Assembly (NCBI RefSeq): GCF_028368995.1
Contig: NZ_JAQNDL010000003.1
Coordinates: forward strand, 2,108,001-2,172,000
DNA: 64,000 bases
Direction of reading: 5' to 3'
From: Nannocystis bainbridge
GTDB lineage: Bacteria > Myxococcota_A > Polyangia > Nannocystales > Nannocystaceae
The translations under genes were made by a program, and so were the position numbers. Below, one piece after another: positions 1-11,189 of this stretch (position 1 is its first letter; every line of letters starts with the position of its first letter). The notes under the pieces are model-generated. The model did no database searches. It had not been told where the DNA came from and saw nothing but the letters and a program-made list of their open reading frames with translations.

Positions 1-365
1 ATGTCGTGGATGCCCGCGCACTCGACGACCGCACGAACCGCGCCGCCGGCGATGACGCCGGTACCCGGCGAGGCCGGCCGCAACAGCACCGTGCCGGCGC
101 CGTGGTGACCGATGACCTCGTGGGGGATCGTCGCGCCCGCGAGCGGAACCTGGAAGAGGTTCTTGCGCGCGAGGTCGTTGGCCTTGCGGATCGCCTCCGG
201 GACCTCCTTGGCCTTGCCGTAGCCGATCCCCACCCAGCCGCGCTCGTTGCCGATGACGACCAGCGCGCTGAAGCTGAAGCGCCGACCGCCCTTGACGACC
301 TTCGCCACGCGGTTGATGTAGACGACGCGGTCGACCAGTTCTCCGAGAGATTCGATGTCGATCAT
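1..365 (-). CDS. rpsE: 30S ribosomal protein S5, 3' part missing
   Basis: The reading frame starts at 365 and runs off the left edge of the window, giving about 121 residues. It carries S5 features: an N-terminal double-stranded-RNA-binding-like half with KGGRRFSFSALVVIGN, then GWVGIGYGKAKEVPEAI, and the HHGAGTVLLRPASPGTG loop. S5 binds 16S rRNA near the decoding site and supports accuracy. An AGGA-like ribosome site lies about 8 nt before the ATG, directly after the L18 stop. It is the last visible gene of the spc part of the ribosomal block. Confidence 0.97.
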   Translation of the reverse strand, partial: MIDIESLGELVDRVVYINRVAKVVKGGRRFSFSALVVIGNERGWVGIGYGKAKEVPEAIRKANDLARKNLFQVPLAGATIPHEVIGHHGAGTVLLRPASPGTGVIAGGAVRAVVECAGIHD

Positions 366-374
366 GACTGGTTC

Positions 375-734
375 CTAGAAGTCGAGCCCACCGGCCCGCG
401 CGCCGTCAGCCAGGGCTTTGACCCGGCCATGGTAGATGTAGCCGTTGCGGTCGAACACGACCTTGGTGATACCTTTGGCCAGGCAGGCCTTGGCGATGGC
501 GCTGCCGACGAGCTCGGCCAGCTCGCGCTTGGTCTTCTCGCTCTCGCTCGCCAGCTCCTTGATGAGTGAGGAGGAGGCCACGAGGGTCGCCGACGTGCTG
601 TCGTCGATGACCTGGGCGTAGATGTGCTTGGCGCTGCGGAACACCGAGAGGCGCGGACGCTCCGTGGTGCCGTGGACCCGCTTGCGAATGCTGCTCTTGC
701 GACGCAGCCGGATCTGTTCTTTGGGCGAGGGCAT
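375..734 (-). CDS. rplR: 50S ribosomal protein L18
   Basis: 119 residues, the normal size for L18, the large-subunit protein that binds 5S rRNA. The basic start (KEQIRLRRKSSIRKRVHGT) and the RPRLSVFRSAKHIYAQVIDD core are diagnostic. The end GRVKALADGARAGGLDF is the usual L18 C-terminus. It lies 21 nt after rplF and 9 nt before rpsE in the expected spc order. Confidence 0.98.
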   Translation of the reverse strand: MPSPKEQIRLRRKSSIRKRVHGTTERPRLSVFRSAKHIYAQVIDDSTSATLVASSSLIKELASESEKTKRELAELVGSAIAKACLAKGITKVVFDRNGYIYHGRVKALADGARAGGLDF

Positions 735-755
735 GGTCGAACTCCAAGCACGCGG

Positions 756-1301
756 CTACTTGCCTTTACCGCGAGCCTTGCCTTCCTTCAGGGTGATTTT
801 CTCGTTCAGGTAACGCACGCCCTTGCCCTTGTAGGGCTCCGGCGGCCGGAAGCTGCGCAGGTCGGAGGCGACCTGGCCGAGCAGGGCCTTGCTCGCCGAC
901 TTGACGTGCAGCTTGCCGTCCTTGTCGACCTCGGCCTTGACCCCCGCGGGCAGCTTGTAGCTGACCGGGTGCGAGAAGCCGAGGGTAAGGTCGACGACGT
1001 CGCCCTTGACCGCGGCGCGATAACCGACGCCGACGATGTCGAGCGTGCGCGTGAAGCCGACCGAGACGCCGGTCAGCATGTTGGCCGTCATCGCCCGCGC
1101 GGTGCCGTGCAGCGCGCGCTCGTCCCCGGACTCGCCGGTGCGGGTGAAGGTGATGTCGTCACCCTCGACCTTGAACTGGATCGCGGCCGGGACCTCGAAG
1201 TTGAGGTCGCCCTGGGGGCCCTTGACCGAGAGCGTCTGCCCCTTGGCGGTCACGGTCACCCCTTTGGGGATCTTCACTGGGGATTTGCCGATACGACTCA
1301 T
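756..1301 (-). CDS. rplF: 50S ribosomal protein L6
   Basis: 181 residues, full length. It starts MSRIGKSPVKIPKGV and ends with the C-terminal rRNA-binding half containing FRPPEPYKGKGVRYLNEKI. L6 binds 23S rRNA near the sarcin-ricin loop and the factor-binding site. It follows rpsH by 30 nt and precedes rplR, as in other bacterial spc operons. Confidence 0.98.
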   Translation of the reverse strand: MSRIGKSPVKIPKGVTVTAKGQTLSVKGPQGDLNFEVPAAIQFKVEGDDITFTRTGESGDERALHGTARAMTANMLTGVSVGFTRTLDIVGVGYRAAVKGDVVDLTLGFSHPVSYKLPAGVKAEVDKDGKLHVKSASKALLGQVASDLRSFRPPEPYKGKGVRYLNEKITLKEGKARGKGK

Positions 1302-1331
1302 GGTCTTGTTCCTTCGCGGCGATGGGGCGAA

Positions 1332-1727
1332 TCACCACACGCTGCAGATGAGCTCGCCGCCGATGCCCTGACGCCGGGCGGCGCGGTCGGTCATCAGGCC
1401 GCGCGAGGTCGAGACGATCAGAATCCCGAGCCCGTTGTGGACCTTGGGGATGTCCTTGCCGCGCGAGTAGGCGCGCTGACCGGGGCGGCTGATGCGGCGC
1501 ATGCCCTCGATGGCGGCCTCTTCGCCTTGGTACTTGAGCTTGACCGACAGCAGGCCCTGCTTGTCGTCGTCCTCCCACGAGAAGTCGAGGATGTACCCCT
1601 CCTCCTTGAGGATCTGGCAGATGCGAAGCTTCTGCTTCGAGCCGGGCATCGTGGCGCTCGGGTGCTGGGCGTGCTGGGCGTTGCGGATGCGCGCCAGCAT
1701 GTCGGCGATGGGATCAGTCATGGACAT
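1332..1727 (-). CDS. rpsH: 30S ribosomal protein S8
   Basis: 131 residues, normal for S8, which binds the central domain of 16S rRNA and in E. coli also represses the spc operon. TDPIADMLARIRNAQ at the N-terminus and NGLGILIVSTSRGLMTDR near the C-terminus are hallmarks. The start could be either of the two nearby Met codons (MSMTDP). Upstream, only 15 nt separate it from rplE, so there is no rpsN (S14) in its usual place. Confidence 0.98.
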   Translation of the reverse strand: MSMTDPIADMLARIRNAQHAQHPSATMPGSKQKLRICQILKEEGYILDFSWEDDDKQGLLSVKLKYQGEEAAIEGMRRISRPGQRAYSRGKDIPKVHNGLGILIVSTSRGLMTDRAARRQGIGGELICSVW

Positions 1728-1742
1728 GGTTGCGACTCCTCC

Positions 1743-2402
1743 TTAGGCGCGCCGGAACGGCATCCCCAGCTTTTCGAGCAGTGCCCGGCCCTCGTCGTCG
1801 GTACCCGCCGAGGTGTGAATGCAGATGTTCATGCCCGGCACCTTGTCGAGCTTGTCGATATCCACTTCGGGGAAGATCAGGACTTCCTTCACGCCGAGCG
1901 TGAAGTTGCCGCGGCCGTCGAACGCCTTGCGGCTGACGCCCCGGAAGTCACGCGTACGCGGGAGCGCGATCGTCAACAGACGGTCGAGGAACTCCCACAT
2001 GACGCTGCCGCGCAGGGTCACCATGCACCCGATCTTCATCCCCTCGCGGAGCTTGAAGGTGGCGATCGACTTCTTGGCGCGGGTCACCACCGGTCGCTGA
2101 CCGGTAATGTTGCCGAGCACCTCGAACGCCTGCTCGAGCAGCTTCGGCTGGCGAATCGCCTCGCCGAGCCCGATGTTGAGCACGATCTTCTCGACTCGTG
2201 GCACATTGAGGACGTTCTTGTAGCCGAACTCGCTGACGAGAGCTGGCTTCGCGACCTCGCTGTACTTCTGAACGAGCCGGGGGACATACCCCTCCTCGCG
2301 CTTGAGCGGCTCCTCCTGGACCCGCTGAAACTTGAACCCGAAGCCGGCGGCTTCCTTCTTCTTGGCGGGGGGTGCCCCGCCGGCGCGTGCTGCCTTGGCC
2401 AT
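1743..2402 (-). CDS. rplE: 50S ribosomal protein L5 with N-terminal extension
   Basis: 219 residues against about 180 in most bacteria. The conserved body starts near GYVPRLVQKYSEVAKPAL and continues FGYKNVLNVPRVEKIVLNIG, then DFRGVSRKAFDGRGNFTLG. L5 binds 5S rRNA and contacts the P-site tRNA and bridge B1b. The first roughly 38 residues are a lysine- and alanine-rich tail (AKAARAGGAPPAKKKEAAG) with no counterpart in typical L5. No good alternative start lies closer to the conserved body. The gene follows rplX by 15 nt. Confidence 0.96.
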   Translation of the reverse strand: MAKAARAGGAPPAKKKEAAGFGFKFQRVQEEPLKREEGYVPRLVQKYSEVAKPALVSEFGYKNVLNVPRVEKIVLNIGLGEAIRQPKLLEQAFEVLGNITGQRPVVTRAKKSIATFKLREGMKIGCMVTLRGSVMWEFLDRLLTIALPRTRDFRGVSRKAFDGRGNFTLGVKEVLIFPEVDIDKLDKVPGMNICIHTSAGTDDEGRALLEKLGMPFRRA

Positions 2403-2417
2403 GACGTCGAATTCCGG

Positions 2418-2735
2418 TTACTTGTCGATCTGCTCGCCCGACTTGACCGCGACGCGGACCTTGCGGCCATCGTCGAGGACCTGGAAGCGCACCCGAGTCG
2501 GGTCGCCCGACTGCGGATCCGCGAGCATCACGTTGGAGAGGTGGACGGGGGCCTCGCGCTTCACGATGCCGCCCTGGGGGTTCTCTTTGCCGGGCTTGAC
2601 GTGCTTGGTGACGATGTTGACACCCTGCACGACCACTCGGTCGGTCTCGGGCACGACCCGCAGCACCTTGCCGCGGCGACCCTTGTGTTTTCCAGCGATG
2701 ACGACGACCTCGTCGCCCGAACGAATCCGCTGCAT
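2418..2735 (-). CDS. rplX: 50S ribosomal protein L24
   Basis: 105 residues. The N-terminal KOW fold shows IRSGDEVVVIAGKHKGRRGK, followed by VNIVTKHVKPGKENPQGGIV, the standard L24 signature. L24 is an early 50S assembly initiator near the exit tunnel. The ATG at 2735 overlaps the rplN stop by one base (TGATG), which implies translational coupling and excludes the longer in-frame upstream start. Confidence 0.97.
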   Translation of the reverse strand: MQRIRSGDEVVVIAGKHKGRRGKVLRVVPETDRVVVQGVNIVTKHVKPGKENPQGGIVKREAPVHLSNVMLADPQSGDPTRVRFQVLDDGRKVRVAVKSGEQIDK

Positions 2736-3103
2736 CACAGCACCTCCGGCGCCAGCGAGATGATCTTGAGGTAGTTCTTCTGCCGCAGCTCGCGCGCCAC
2801 GGGCCCGAAGATGCGGGTGCCGATCGGCTGCTTCTGGGCGTCGATGAGCACGGCGCTGTTGGTGTCGAAGCGGATCACGCTGCCGTCGACGCGACGCACG
2901 CCCTTGCGCGTGCGGACGATGACGGCCTTCATGACCGAGCCCTTCTTGACCTTGCTGTTCGGCAGCGCGTCGCGGACCGAGACGACGATCACGTCGCCGA
3001 TGGTCGCGTAGCGGCGCTTCGAACCGCCCAGCACCTTGATGCAGAACAGCTTGCGCGCGCCCGAGTTGTCGGCCACGTCGAGGACGGACTGGACCTGAAT
3101 CAT
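2735..3103 (-). CDS. rplN: 50S ribosomal protein L14
   Basis: 122 residues, exactly the usual L14 length. MIQVQSVLDVADNSGARKL at the start and GTRIFGPVARELR near the end are invariant L14 features. L14 sits on the 50S interface and contacts S12-side helices. It overlaps rpsQ upstream by ATGA and rplX downstream by one base. Confidence 0.98.
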   Translation of the reverse strand: MIQVQSVLDVADNSGARKLFCIKVLGGSKRRYATIGDVIVVSVRDALPNSKVKKGSVMKAVIVRTRKGVRRVDGSVIRFDTNSAVLIDAQKQPIGTRIFGPVARELRQKNYLKIISLAPEVL

Positions 3104-3387
3104 ACGAGCGTCGCTTTCTCCACGATCGCCTGGAGCGACCAGCGCTTCTCGCGGGACAGGGGCCGGCAGCTGACGATGCGAACGACATCGCCGACCTTGG
3201 CCTGGTTGGTCTCGTCATGCGCCTTGTAGCGCATCCGCTCGCTGACGTACTTGCGGTAGCGGGGGTGCTTGAAGCGCCGCTGCACCTGGACGACGATGGT
3301 CTTGTCCATCTTGTCCGACACGACGGTGCCGGTAAGGACTCGGCGCTGACGCGTCTCGGTCTCGGAGGTGGTGTCTTGCTCAGTCAT
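3100..3387 (-). CDS. rpsQ: 30S ribosomal protein S17
   Basis: 95 residues. The OB-fold core has GTVVSDKMDKTIVVQVQRR, then HPRYRKYVSERMRYKAHDE, and IVSCRPLSREKRW, all typical of S17, a primary 16S rRNA binder. The short acidic/Thr-rich N-terminus (TEQDTTSETETRQRR) is a modest extension. The gene begins 3 nt after rpmC ends and overlaps rplN by 4 nt. Confidence 0.98.
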   Translation of the reverse strand: MTEQDTTSETETRQRRVLTGTVVSDKMDKTIVVQVQRRFKHPRYRKYVSERMRYKAHDETNQAKVGDVVRIVSCRPLSREKRWSLQAIVEKATLV

Positions 3388-3390
3388 GGC

Positions 3391-3597
3391 TCATGCCTCT
3401 CCCGCGATGCCGTGAGCGCGCTCGTGGAGGACGGTCTTGATGCGGGCGATGTCGCGGCGCAGAGCGCCGAACTGGGCGAAGTTGGTGGCCCGCTGGGTCG
3501 CCTTGGCGACGCTCAGGCGGACAAGCTTGTCGCGGAGCTGGCCCTCGAGCTCGGTGAGCTCTTCGGTGGTCTTCTCGCGGAGTTCGAGCGCTTTCAC
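3391..3597 (-). CDS. rpmC: 50S ribosomal protein L29
   Basis: 68 residues, two-helix L29. It starts MKALELREKTTEELTELE and contains the conserved QRATNFAQFGALRRDIARIK. L29 lies beside the peptide exit and helps dock trigger factor and SRP. It shares an ATGA overlap with the end of rplP. Confidence 0.97.
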   Translation of the reverse strand: MKALELREKTTEELTELEGQLRDKLVRLSVAKATQRATNFAQFGALRRDIARIKTVLHERAHGIAGEA

Positions 3598-4010
3598 AGG
3601 GCGGTGTCCCTTCGGATGAAGCGGGTCTTGATCGGGAGCTTGTGATGGGCGCGGAGGAACGCCTCGCGGGCGAGCTCCTCGGTGACACCCTCGATCTCGT
3701 AGAGGACGCGGCCGGGACGGACGACGGCGACCCAGTAGTCCGGGGCACCCTTGCCCTTACCCATTCGGGTCTCGGCCGGCTTGCGCGAGACCGGCTTGTC
3801 CGGGAACACCCGGATGTAGAGCTTGCCGCCGCGCTTGACGTGGCGGTTGATCGCGATACGGGCAGCCTCGATCTGGCGCGCAGTCAGCCACCCGCACTCG
3901 ACGGTCTGCAGGCCGAAGTCGCCGAAGGAGACCTCCGACCCGCCCTTGGCCTGGCCGGCCATGTGGCCCTTTTGGACCTTGCGGTACTTGACTCTGGATG
4001 GGGAGAGCAT
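3594..4010 (-). CDS. rplP: 50S ribosomal protein L16
   Basis: 138 residues, full length. It starts MLSPSRVKYRKVQKGHMAG and includes the conserved FGDFGLQTVECGWLTARQIEAARIAI region and KPAETRMGKGKGAPDYWVAVV. L16 helps position the A-site tRNA and is added late in 50S assembly. It lies 15 nt after rpsC. Confidence 0.98.
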   Translation of the reverse strand: MLSPSRVKYRKVQKGHMAGQAKGGSEVSFGDFGLQTVECGWLTARQIEAARIAINRHVKRGGKLYIRVFPDKPVSRKPAETRMGKGKGAPDYWVAVVRPGRVLYEIEGVTEELAREAFLRAHHKLPIKTRFIRRDTAL

Positions 4011-4025
4011 GTTCGGATGCCTCGC

Positions 4026-4700
4026 TTACTTCTGGGGCCGCGGGAAGCGCGGGTCGTTCTGTTGCGTGGCGCGCTGGCCGTAGACCTCGCCCTTGAAGAT
4101 CCAGCACTTGACGCCGATCGCGCCGGCGGTGGTGTGGGCCTCGGCAAAGCCGTAGTCGATGTCGGCGCGCAGGGTGTGCAGCGGCACGCCACCGGCGCGG
4201 TAGGTCTCGCGACGCGACATCTCGGCGCCGGCCAGGCGGCCCGAAGCGGCGACGCGGATGCCCTTGGCGCCGAACTTCATGGCGGTCTGCATGGCCCGCT
4301 TGAGCGCGCGGCGGAAGGCGATGCGACGCTCGAGCTGCTGGGCGATGTTCTCGGCCACCAGCTGCGCGTTGGTCTCGGCCTTGCGGACCTCCTGGATGTT
4401 CAGGAACACCTCGGACTCGGTCAGGCGGGAGACCTTCTTCTTCAGGCCCTCGACGCCGGCGCCGCGCTTGCCGATGATGATGCCGGGACGCGCCGAGAAG
4501 ATGTTGATCTTCAGCTTGTTGGCGGCCCGCTCGATCGTGATGTCGGCGATGCTGGCGGCGTAGAGATCCTTCTTCAGGAAGCGCCGGATCTTGAGGTCCT
4601 CATGCAGCCACTGGCGGTAGCGCGAGTGCTCGAACCACTTCGAGCCCCAGGTACGGACGATGCCGATGCGGAAGCCGATCGGATGTGTTTTCTGTCCCAT
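4026..4700 (-). CDS. rpsC: 30S ribosomal protein S3
   Basis: 224 residues with the N-terminal MGQKTHPIGFRIGI start, the KH domain (IIIGKRGAGVEGLKKKV) and the C-terminal GVKCWIFKGEVYG signature. S3 lines the mRNA entry tunnel with S4 and S5 and contributes to helicase activity. Its ATG overlaps the rplV stop (TAATG), so the two are likely coupled. Confidence 0.98.
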   Translation of the reverse strand: MGQKTHPIGFRIGIVRTWGSKWFEHSRYRQWLHEDLKIRRFLKKDLYAASIADITIERAANKLKINIFSARPGIIIGKRGAGVEGLKKKVSRLTESEVFLNIQEVRKAETNAQLVAENIAQQLERRIAFRRALKRAMQTAMKFGAKGIRVAASGRLAGAEMSRRETYRAGGVPLHTLRADIDYGFAEAHTTAGAIGVKCWIFKGEVYGQRATQQNDPRFPRPQK

Positions 4701-5035
4701 TAGCTGCGAACCTCCGCCACCTCGAGGTGGATGTGGCTGGTCTTCTTGAGGATCCGATTGGCGCGGCCCATCGCCCGCGGGCGCCAGCGCTTGAGCGTCG
4801 GGCCCTGGTCGACAGTCACCTTGGTGACGACGAGGTTGTCGACGTTGACGTCGCCGGTGTCTTCGGCGTTGGCGACCGCGGACACGAGCAGCTTGAAGAA
4901 CTGCTTGGCGCCCGACTTGTGCAGGAAACGAAGGTCGTCGATGGCGCGGGCGACCTGCTTGCCACGGATCAGATTGGCGATGATCCGGGCCTTTCGCGGG
5001 GTGATGCGCGCGTGGCTGAGACGTGCGATGGCCAT
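4700..5035 (-). CDS. rplV: 50S ribosomal protein L22
   Basis: 111 residues from the ATG at 5035, which has a GAGGT site just upstream. A longer in-frame start at 5086 would overlap rpsS by 38 nt and adds residues not seen in L22. The core LSHARITPRKARIIANLIRG, the FFKLLVSAVANAED segment and the tunnel loop RWRPRAMGRANRILKKTSH are normal. The loop of L22 lines the exit tunnel and is the site of macrolide-resistance changes elsewhere. Confidence 0.97.
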   Translation of the reverse strand: MAIARLSHARITPRKARIIANLIRGKQVARAIDDLRFLHKSGAKQFFKLLVSAVANAEDTGDVNVDNLVVTKVTVDQGPTLKRWRPRAMGRANRILKKTSHIHLEVAEVRS

Positions 5036-5048
5036 GGGTACCTCGGGA

Positions 5049-5327
5049 TTACTTCTTGGTGGCCTTGCGGTCGCCGGAGTGACCACGGAAGGTACGGGTC
5101 GGGGCGAACTCGCCGAGCTTGTGCCCGACCATGTTCTCGGTGATGAAGATGGGGATCCACTTGTGACCGTTGTGGACCATCACGTTCGCGCCGACGAACT
5201 GCGGCATGATCGTGGAACGACGCGACCAGGTCTTGACCACGCGCCGGCTGCCCTCCCTGAGGGCGACTTCGATCTTCTCGACCAGGTGAGAGTCCGCGAA
5301 CGGGCCCTTCTTAATGGAGCGTGCCAT
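5049..5327 (-). CDS. rpsS: 30S ribosomal protein S19
   Basis: 92 residues, normal for S19, the 30S head protein that contacts L5 and S13. RSIKKGPFADSHLVEKIE, VKTWSRRSTIMPQFVGA and GHKLGEFAPTRTFRGH are all present. It begins 3 nt after rplB ends. Confidence 0.98.
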   Translation of the reverse strand: MARSIKKGPFADSHLVEKIEVALREGSRRVVKTWSRRSTIMPQFVGANVMVHNGHKWIPIFITENMVGHKLGEFAPTRTFRGHSGDRKATKK

Positions 5328-5330
5328 GCG

Positions 5331-6155
5331 TTACTTCTTCCTACGGGAGACGATGAAGACGTCGGTGCGCTTGTTGTGCCGCGTGCGGTAGCCCTTCGAC
5401 AGGATGCCCCACGGCGAGCACGGGTGCCGGCCGCCAGAGGTGCGGCCCTCGCCGCCGCCCATCGGGTGGTCGACCGGGTTCATGGTAACGCCGCGGTTGT
5501 GCGGGCGGATGCCGAGCCAGCGGGTGCGGCCGGCCTTGCCGAGGCTGACGCGGCTGTGGTCGCCGTTGCTCAGCGTGCCGACGGTGGCGCGGCACTCGAT
5601 GTGGACGCGACGAACCTCGCCGGAGGGCAGGCGGACCTGCGTCCAGTCGCCCTCGCGCGCCATCAACTGGGCGCCCGAACCGGCGGTGCGGACCAGCTGG
5701 CCACCCTTGCCGATCTTGATCTCGAGGTTGTGGATGATCGTGCCGACCGGGATGTTGCGCAGCGGGAGGCTGTTGCCCGGCTTGATGTCGGCCGCCTGGT
5801 CGCTGATCACCGAGTCGCCGACCTTGAGACCTTCGGGCGCGAGGATGTAGCGCTTCTCGCCGTCAGCGTAGCTGATGAGCGCGATGAAGGTGGTGCGGTT
5901 CGGGTCGTACTCGACCGTCGCAACCTTGCCCGGCACGCCGAACTTGTCGCGCTTGAAGTCGATGACGCGGTACAGCTGCTTGTGACCGCCGCCGCGGAAG
6001 CGCGCGGTCTGACGGCCGTGGTTGTTGCGACCGGTGTGGCGGTCGATCTTCTCGACCAGCGGCCGGTGCGGCTCGCTCGCGGTCACCTGGTCGCGGGTGT
6101 TGACGCTCATGCCGCGTCGGCCCGGGGAGGTCGGCCTGTAGACTTTGATGCCCAT
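5331..6155 (-). CDS. rplB: 50S ribosomal protein L2
   Basis: 274 residues, full length. It starts MGIKVYRPTSPGRRGMSV and contains the conserved GRNNHGRQTARFRGGGHKQ, VEYDPNRTTFIALI and the catalytically important C-terminal GVTMNPVDHPMGGGEGRTSG loop, whose histidine is needed for peptidyl transfer. L2 bridges the subunits at B7b. It lies 11 nt after rplW. Confidence 0.99.
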   Translation of the reverse strand: MGIKVYRPTSPGRRGMSVNTRDQVTASEPHRPLVEKIDRHTGRNNHGRQTARFRGGGHKQLYRVIDFKRDKFGVPGKVATVEYDPNRTTFIALISYADGEKRYILAPEGLKVGDSVISDQAADIKPGNSLPLRNIPVGTIIHNLEIKIGKGGQLVRTAGSGAQLMAREGDWTQVRLPSGEVRRVHIECRATVGTLSNGDHSRVSLGKAGRTRWLGIRPHNRGVTMNPVDHPMGGGEGRTSGGRHPCSPWGILSKGYRTRHNKRTDVFIVSRRKK

Positions 6156-6166
6156 GGTGCGCTCCT

Positions 6167-6466
6167 TCAGCCCTTGTCGGCTTGCTCTCCGTAGAGGTCG
6201 ATCGAATCACCGGGGTGAACGGTGACGATCGCCTTCTTCCACGACCGCTGCTTGCCGGTGAACTTGCCGACTCGACGGAGGTCGCCGCGCACGACCATGG
6301 TGCGCACGTCCCGGACGCGGACGCCGAACACCTGCTCGACGGCCTTGCGGATCTCGATCTTGTTCGCGGCCTTGGCGACCTCGAACACGTAGTGGTTGTG
6401 ACGGCCCTGCGCTTCGGTCGACTTCTCGGTCACGACCGGGCGGACGATGATCTGCTGCGGGGTCAT
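6167..6466 (-). CDS. rplW: 50S ribosomal protein L23
   Basis: 99 residues from the ATG at 6466, which overlaps the rplD stop as ATGA. IIVRPVVTEKSTEAQGRHNH and FTGKQRSWKKAIVTVHPGD are typical. L23 is the docking site for trigger factor and SRP at the tunnel exit. The reading frame is open further upstream, but that part is only a shadow of rplD. Confidence 0.97.
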   Translation of the reverse strand: MTPQQIIVRPVVTEKSTEAQGRHNHYVFEVAKAANKIEIRKAVEQVFGVRVRDVRTMVVRGDLRRVGKFTGKQRSWKKAIVTVHPGDSIDLYGEQADKG

Positions 6467-7116
6467 GCGACCTCCTTCGGGGCGTCGGACTTGGTGCCCG
6501 ACAGACGGGCCTCGACCGCGCGCAGCGAGGTCTCCGAGATCAGCAGCTTGGGGAAGCGCAGGATGTCGTAGACGTTGAGGCCGCGGATGTCGAGGAAGCT
6601 CGCCGCTGCCAGGTTGCGCGTGCTGAGACGCAGGTTCTTGTTGTCGCCGGCGTCGACCACCAGGACCTTCGGCGCGCCGAGAGCGGTCAGCGCGTTGGCG
6701 ATGGTCTTGGTCTTGACGGCCTCGAGCTGCAGGTCGCGGACGACGATCAGGTCGCCCTTCGAGGCCCGCACGGTCAGAGCGGTGCGCAGCGCGCTCGCCA
6801 TGACCTTCTTGTTGACGTGGAAGGCGTAGTTGCGCGGCTTGGGCCCGAACACCTGGCCGCCTCCGCGGAAGATGTTGGAGCGGCGCGAGCCGTGACGGGC
6901 GCCGCCGGTGCCCTTCTGCTTGTGCAGCTTCTTGCCGGTGATGGAGACCTCGGCGCGGGTCTGGGTCGAGTGGGTACCAGCGCGGCGAGCAGCCCGCTGG
7001 TAGCGCACGACCTCCCACAGGAGGTGCTCACGCACGGGGACGGCGAACACCGCGTCAGCGACGTCGATCTCGCCGACCTGAGCGCCCGTGAGGTCTTTGA
7101 CGATGAGCTTGGCCAT
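6463..7116 (-). CDS. rplD: 50S ribosomal protein L4
   Basis: 217 residues. The long extended loop has KKLHKQKGTGGARHGSRRSN followed by FRGGGQVFGPKPRNY, the part of L4 that reaches the tunnel constriction. In E. coli L4 represses its own operon. The gene begins only 6 nt after rpsJ ends. The usual intervening gene rplC (L3) is therefore absent here, while L4 itself looks complete at both ends. Confidence 0.97.
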   Translation of the reverse strand: MAKLIVKDLTGAQVGEIDVADAVFAVPVREHLLWEVVRYQRAARRAGTHSTQTRAEVSITGKKLHKQKGTGGARHGSRRSNIFRGGGQVFGPKPRNYAFHVNKKVMASALRTALTVRASKGDLIVVRDLQLEAVKTKTIANALTALGAPKVLVVDAGDNKNLRLSTRNLAAASFLDIRGLNVYDILRFPKLLISETSLRAVEARLSGTKSDAPKEVA

Positions 7117-7122
7117 GGTGCC

Positions 7123-7431
<309 letters not shown>

Positions 7432-7474
7432 GGCGATATCCCTTGCGTCTTGGCCGGCGTACTCGAGCGAAGTC

Positions 7475-8674
<1,200 letters not shown>

Positions 8675-8777
8675 GGCTGTGCTTCGCTCGTAGAGGTGTT
8701 GGAGTCTGAGGGGCGGGATCTAGCAGCTAGTCAAGGATTGGAAAAGCCCGATCGCGTCGCCTGAGTGAGAGAAACCG

Positions 8778-10907
<2,130 letters not shown>

Positions 10908-11159
10908 GGCAGGGAGGAAGCCGTTTCGGGAACGAGACGAGGGCCGCTCCGCCGGCCATCCGTCTCCACGCACTCGGGAGGGGTTATGGCAGGCGAGGGG
11001 CCCGGCTCGGGATCTGCTGCGAAGGGACCGGTGGTCCAATCGCGCGGCAGAATCGAGGGTTGTCGCGCTCTTGTCGGCTCAGGTCAGTGGGTCATCGACG
11101 GGTGGCCCGCGAAGGGGCCGGACATCCGGAGCTGAAGGAGAGAGGAGAGACAGATCGAG

Positions 11160-11180
11160 CGGCCCGCACGGGGCGGGCCG
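11160..11180 (-). terminator. GC-rich hairpin between rpsG and fusA
   Basis: A 7-bp perfect stem (CGGCCCG/CGGGCCG) with a 7-nt loop lies just after the rpsG stop and is followed by a pyrimidine-rich run rather than a clear T tract. It begins a 282-nt gap before fusA, unusual inside a str operon. It could be a partial terminator or an mRNA processing or stability element; function is inferred. Confidence 0.4.
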
Positions 11181-11189
11181 AGGCGCCGA

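Noticed and set aside
2735..3218. N-terminal extension of L24 in the same frame
   Set aside because: It overlaps rplN and rpsQ completely; the TGATG junction gives a normal L24.
8690..8760. TTGACT upstream of tuf copy 1 as a promoter
   Set aside because: No -10-like box at an acceptable distance; the gene is probably read from the str promoter.
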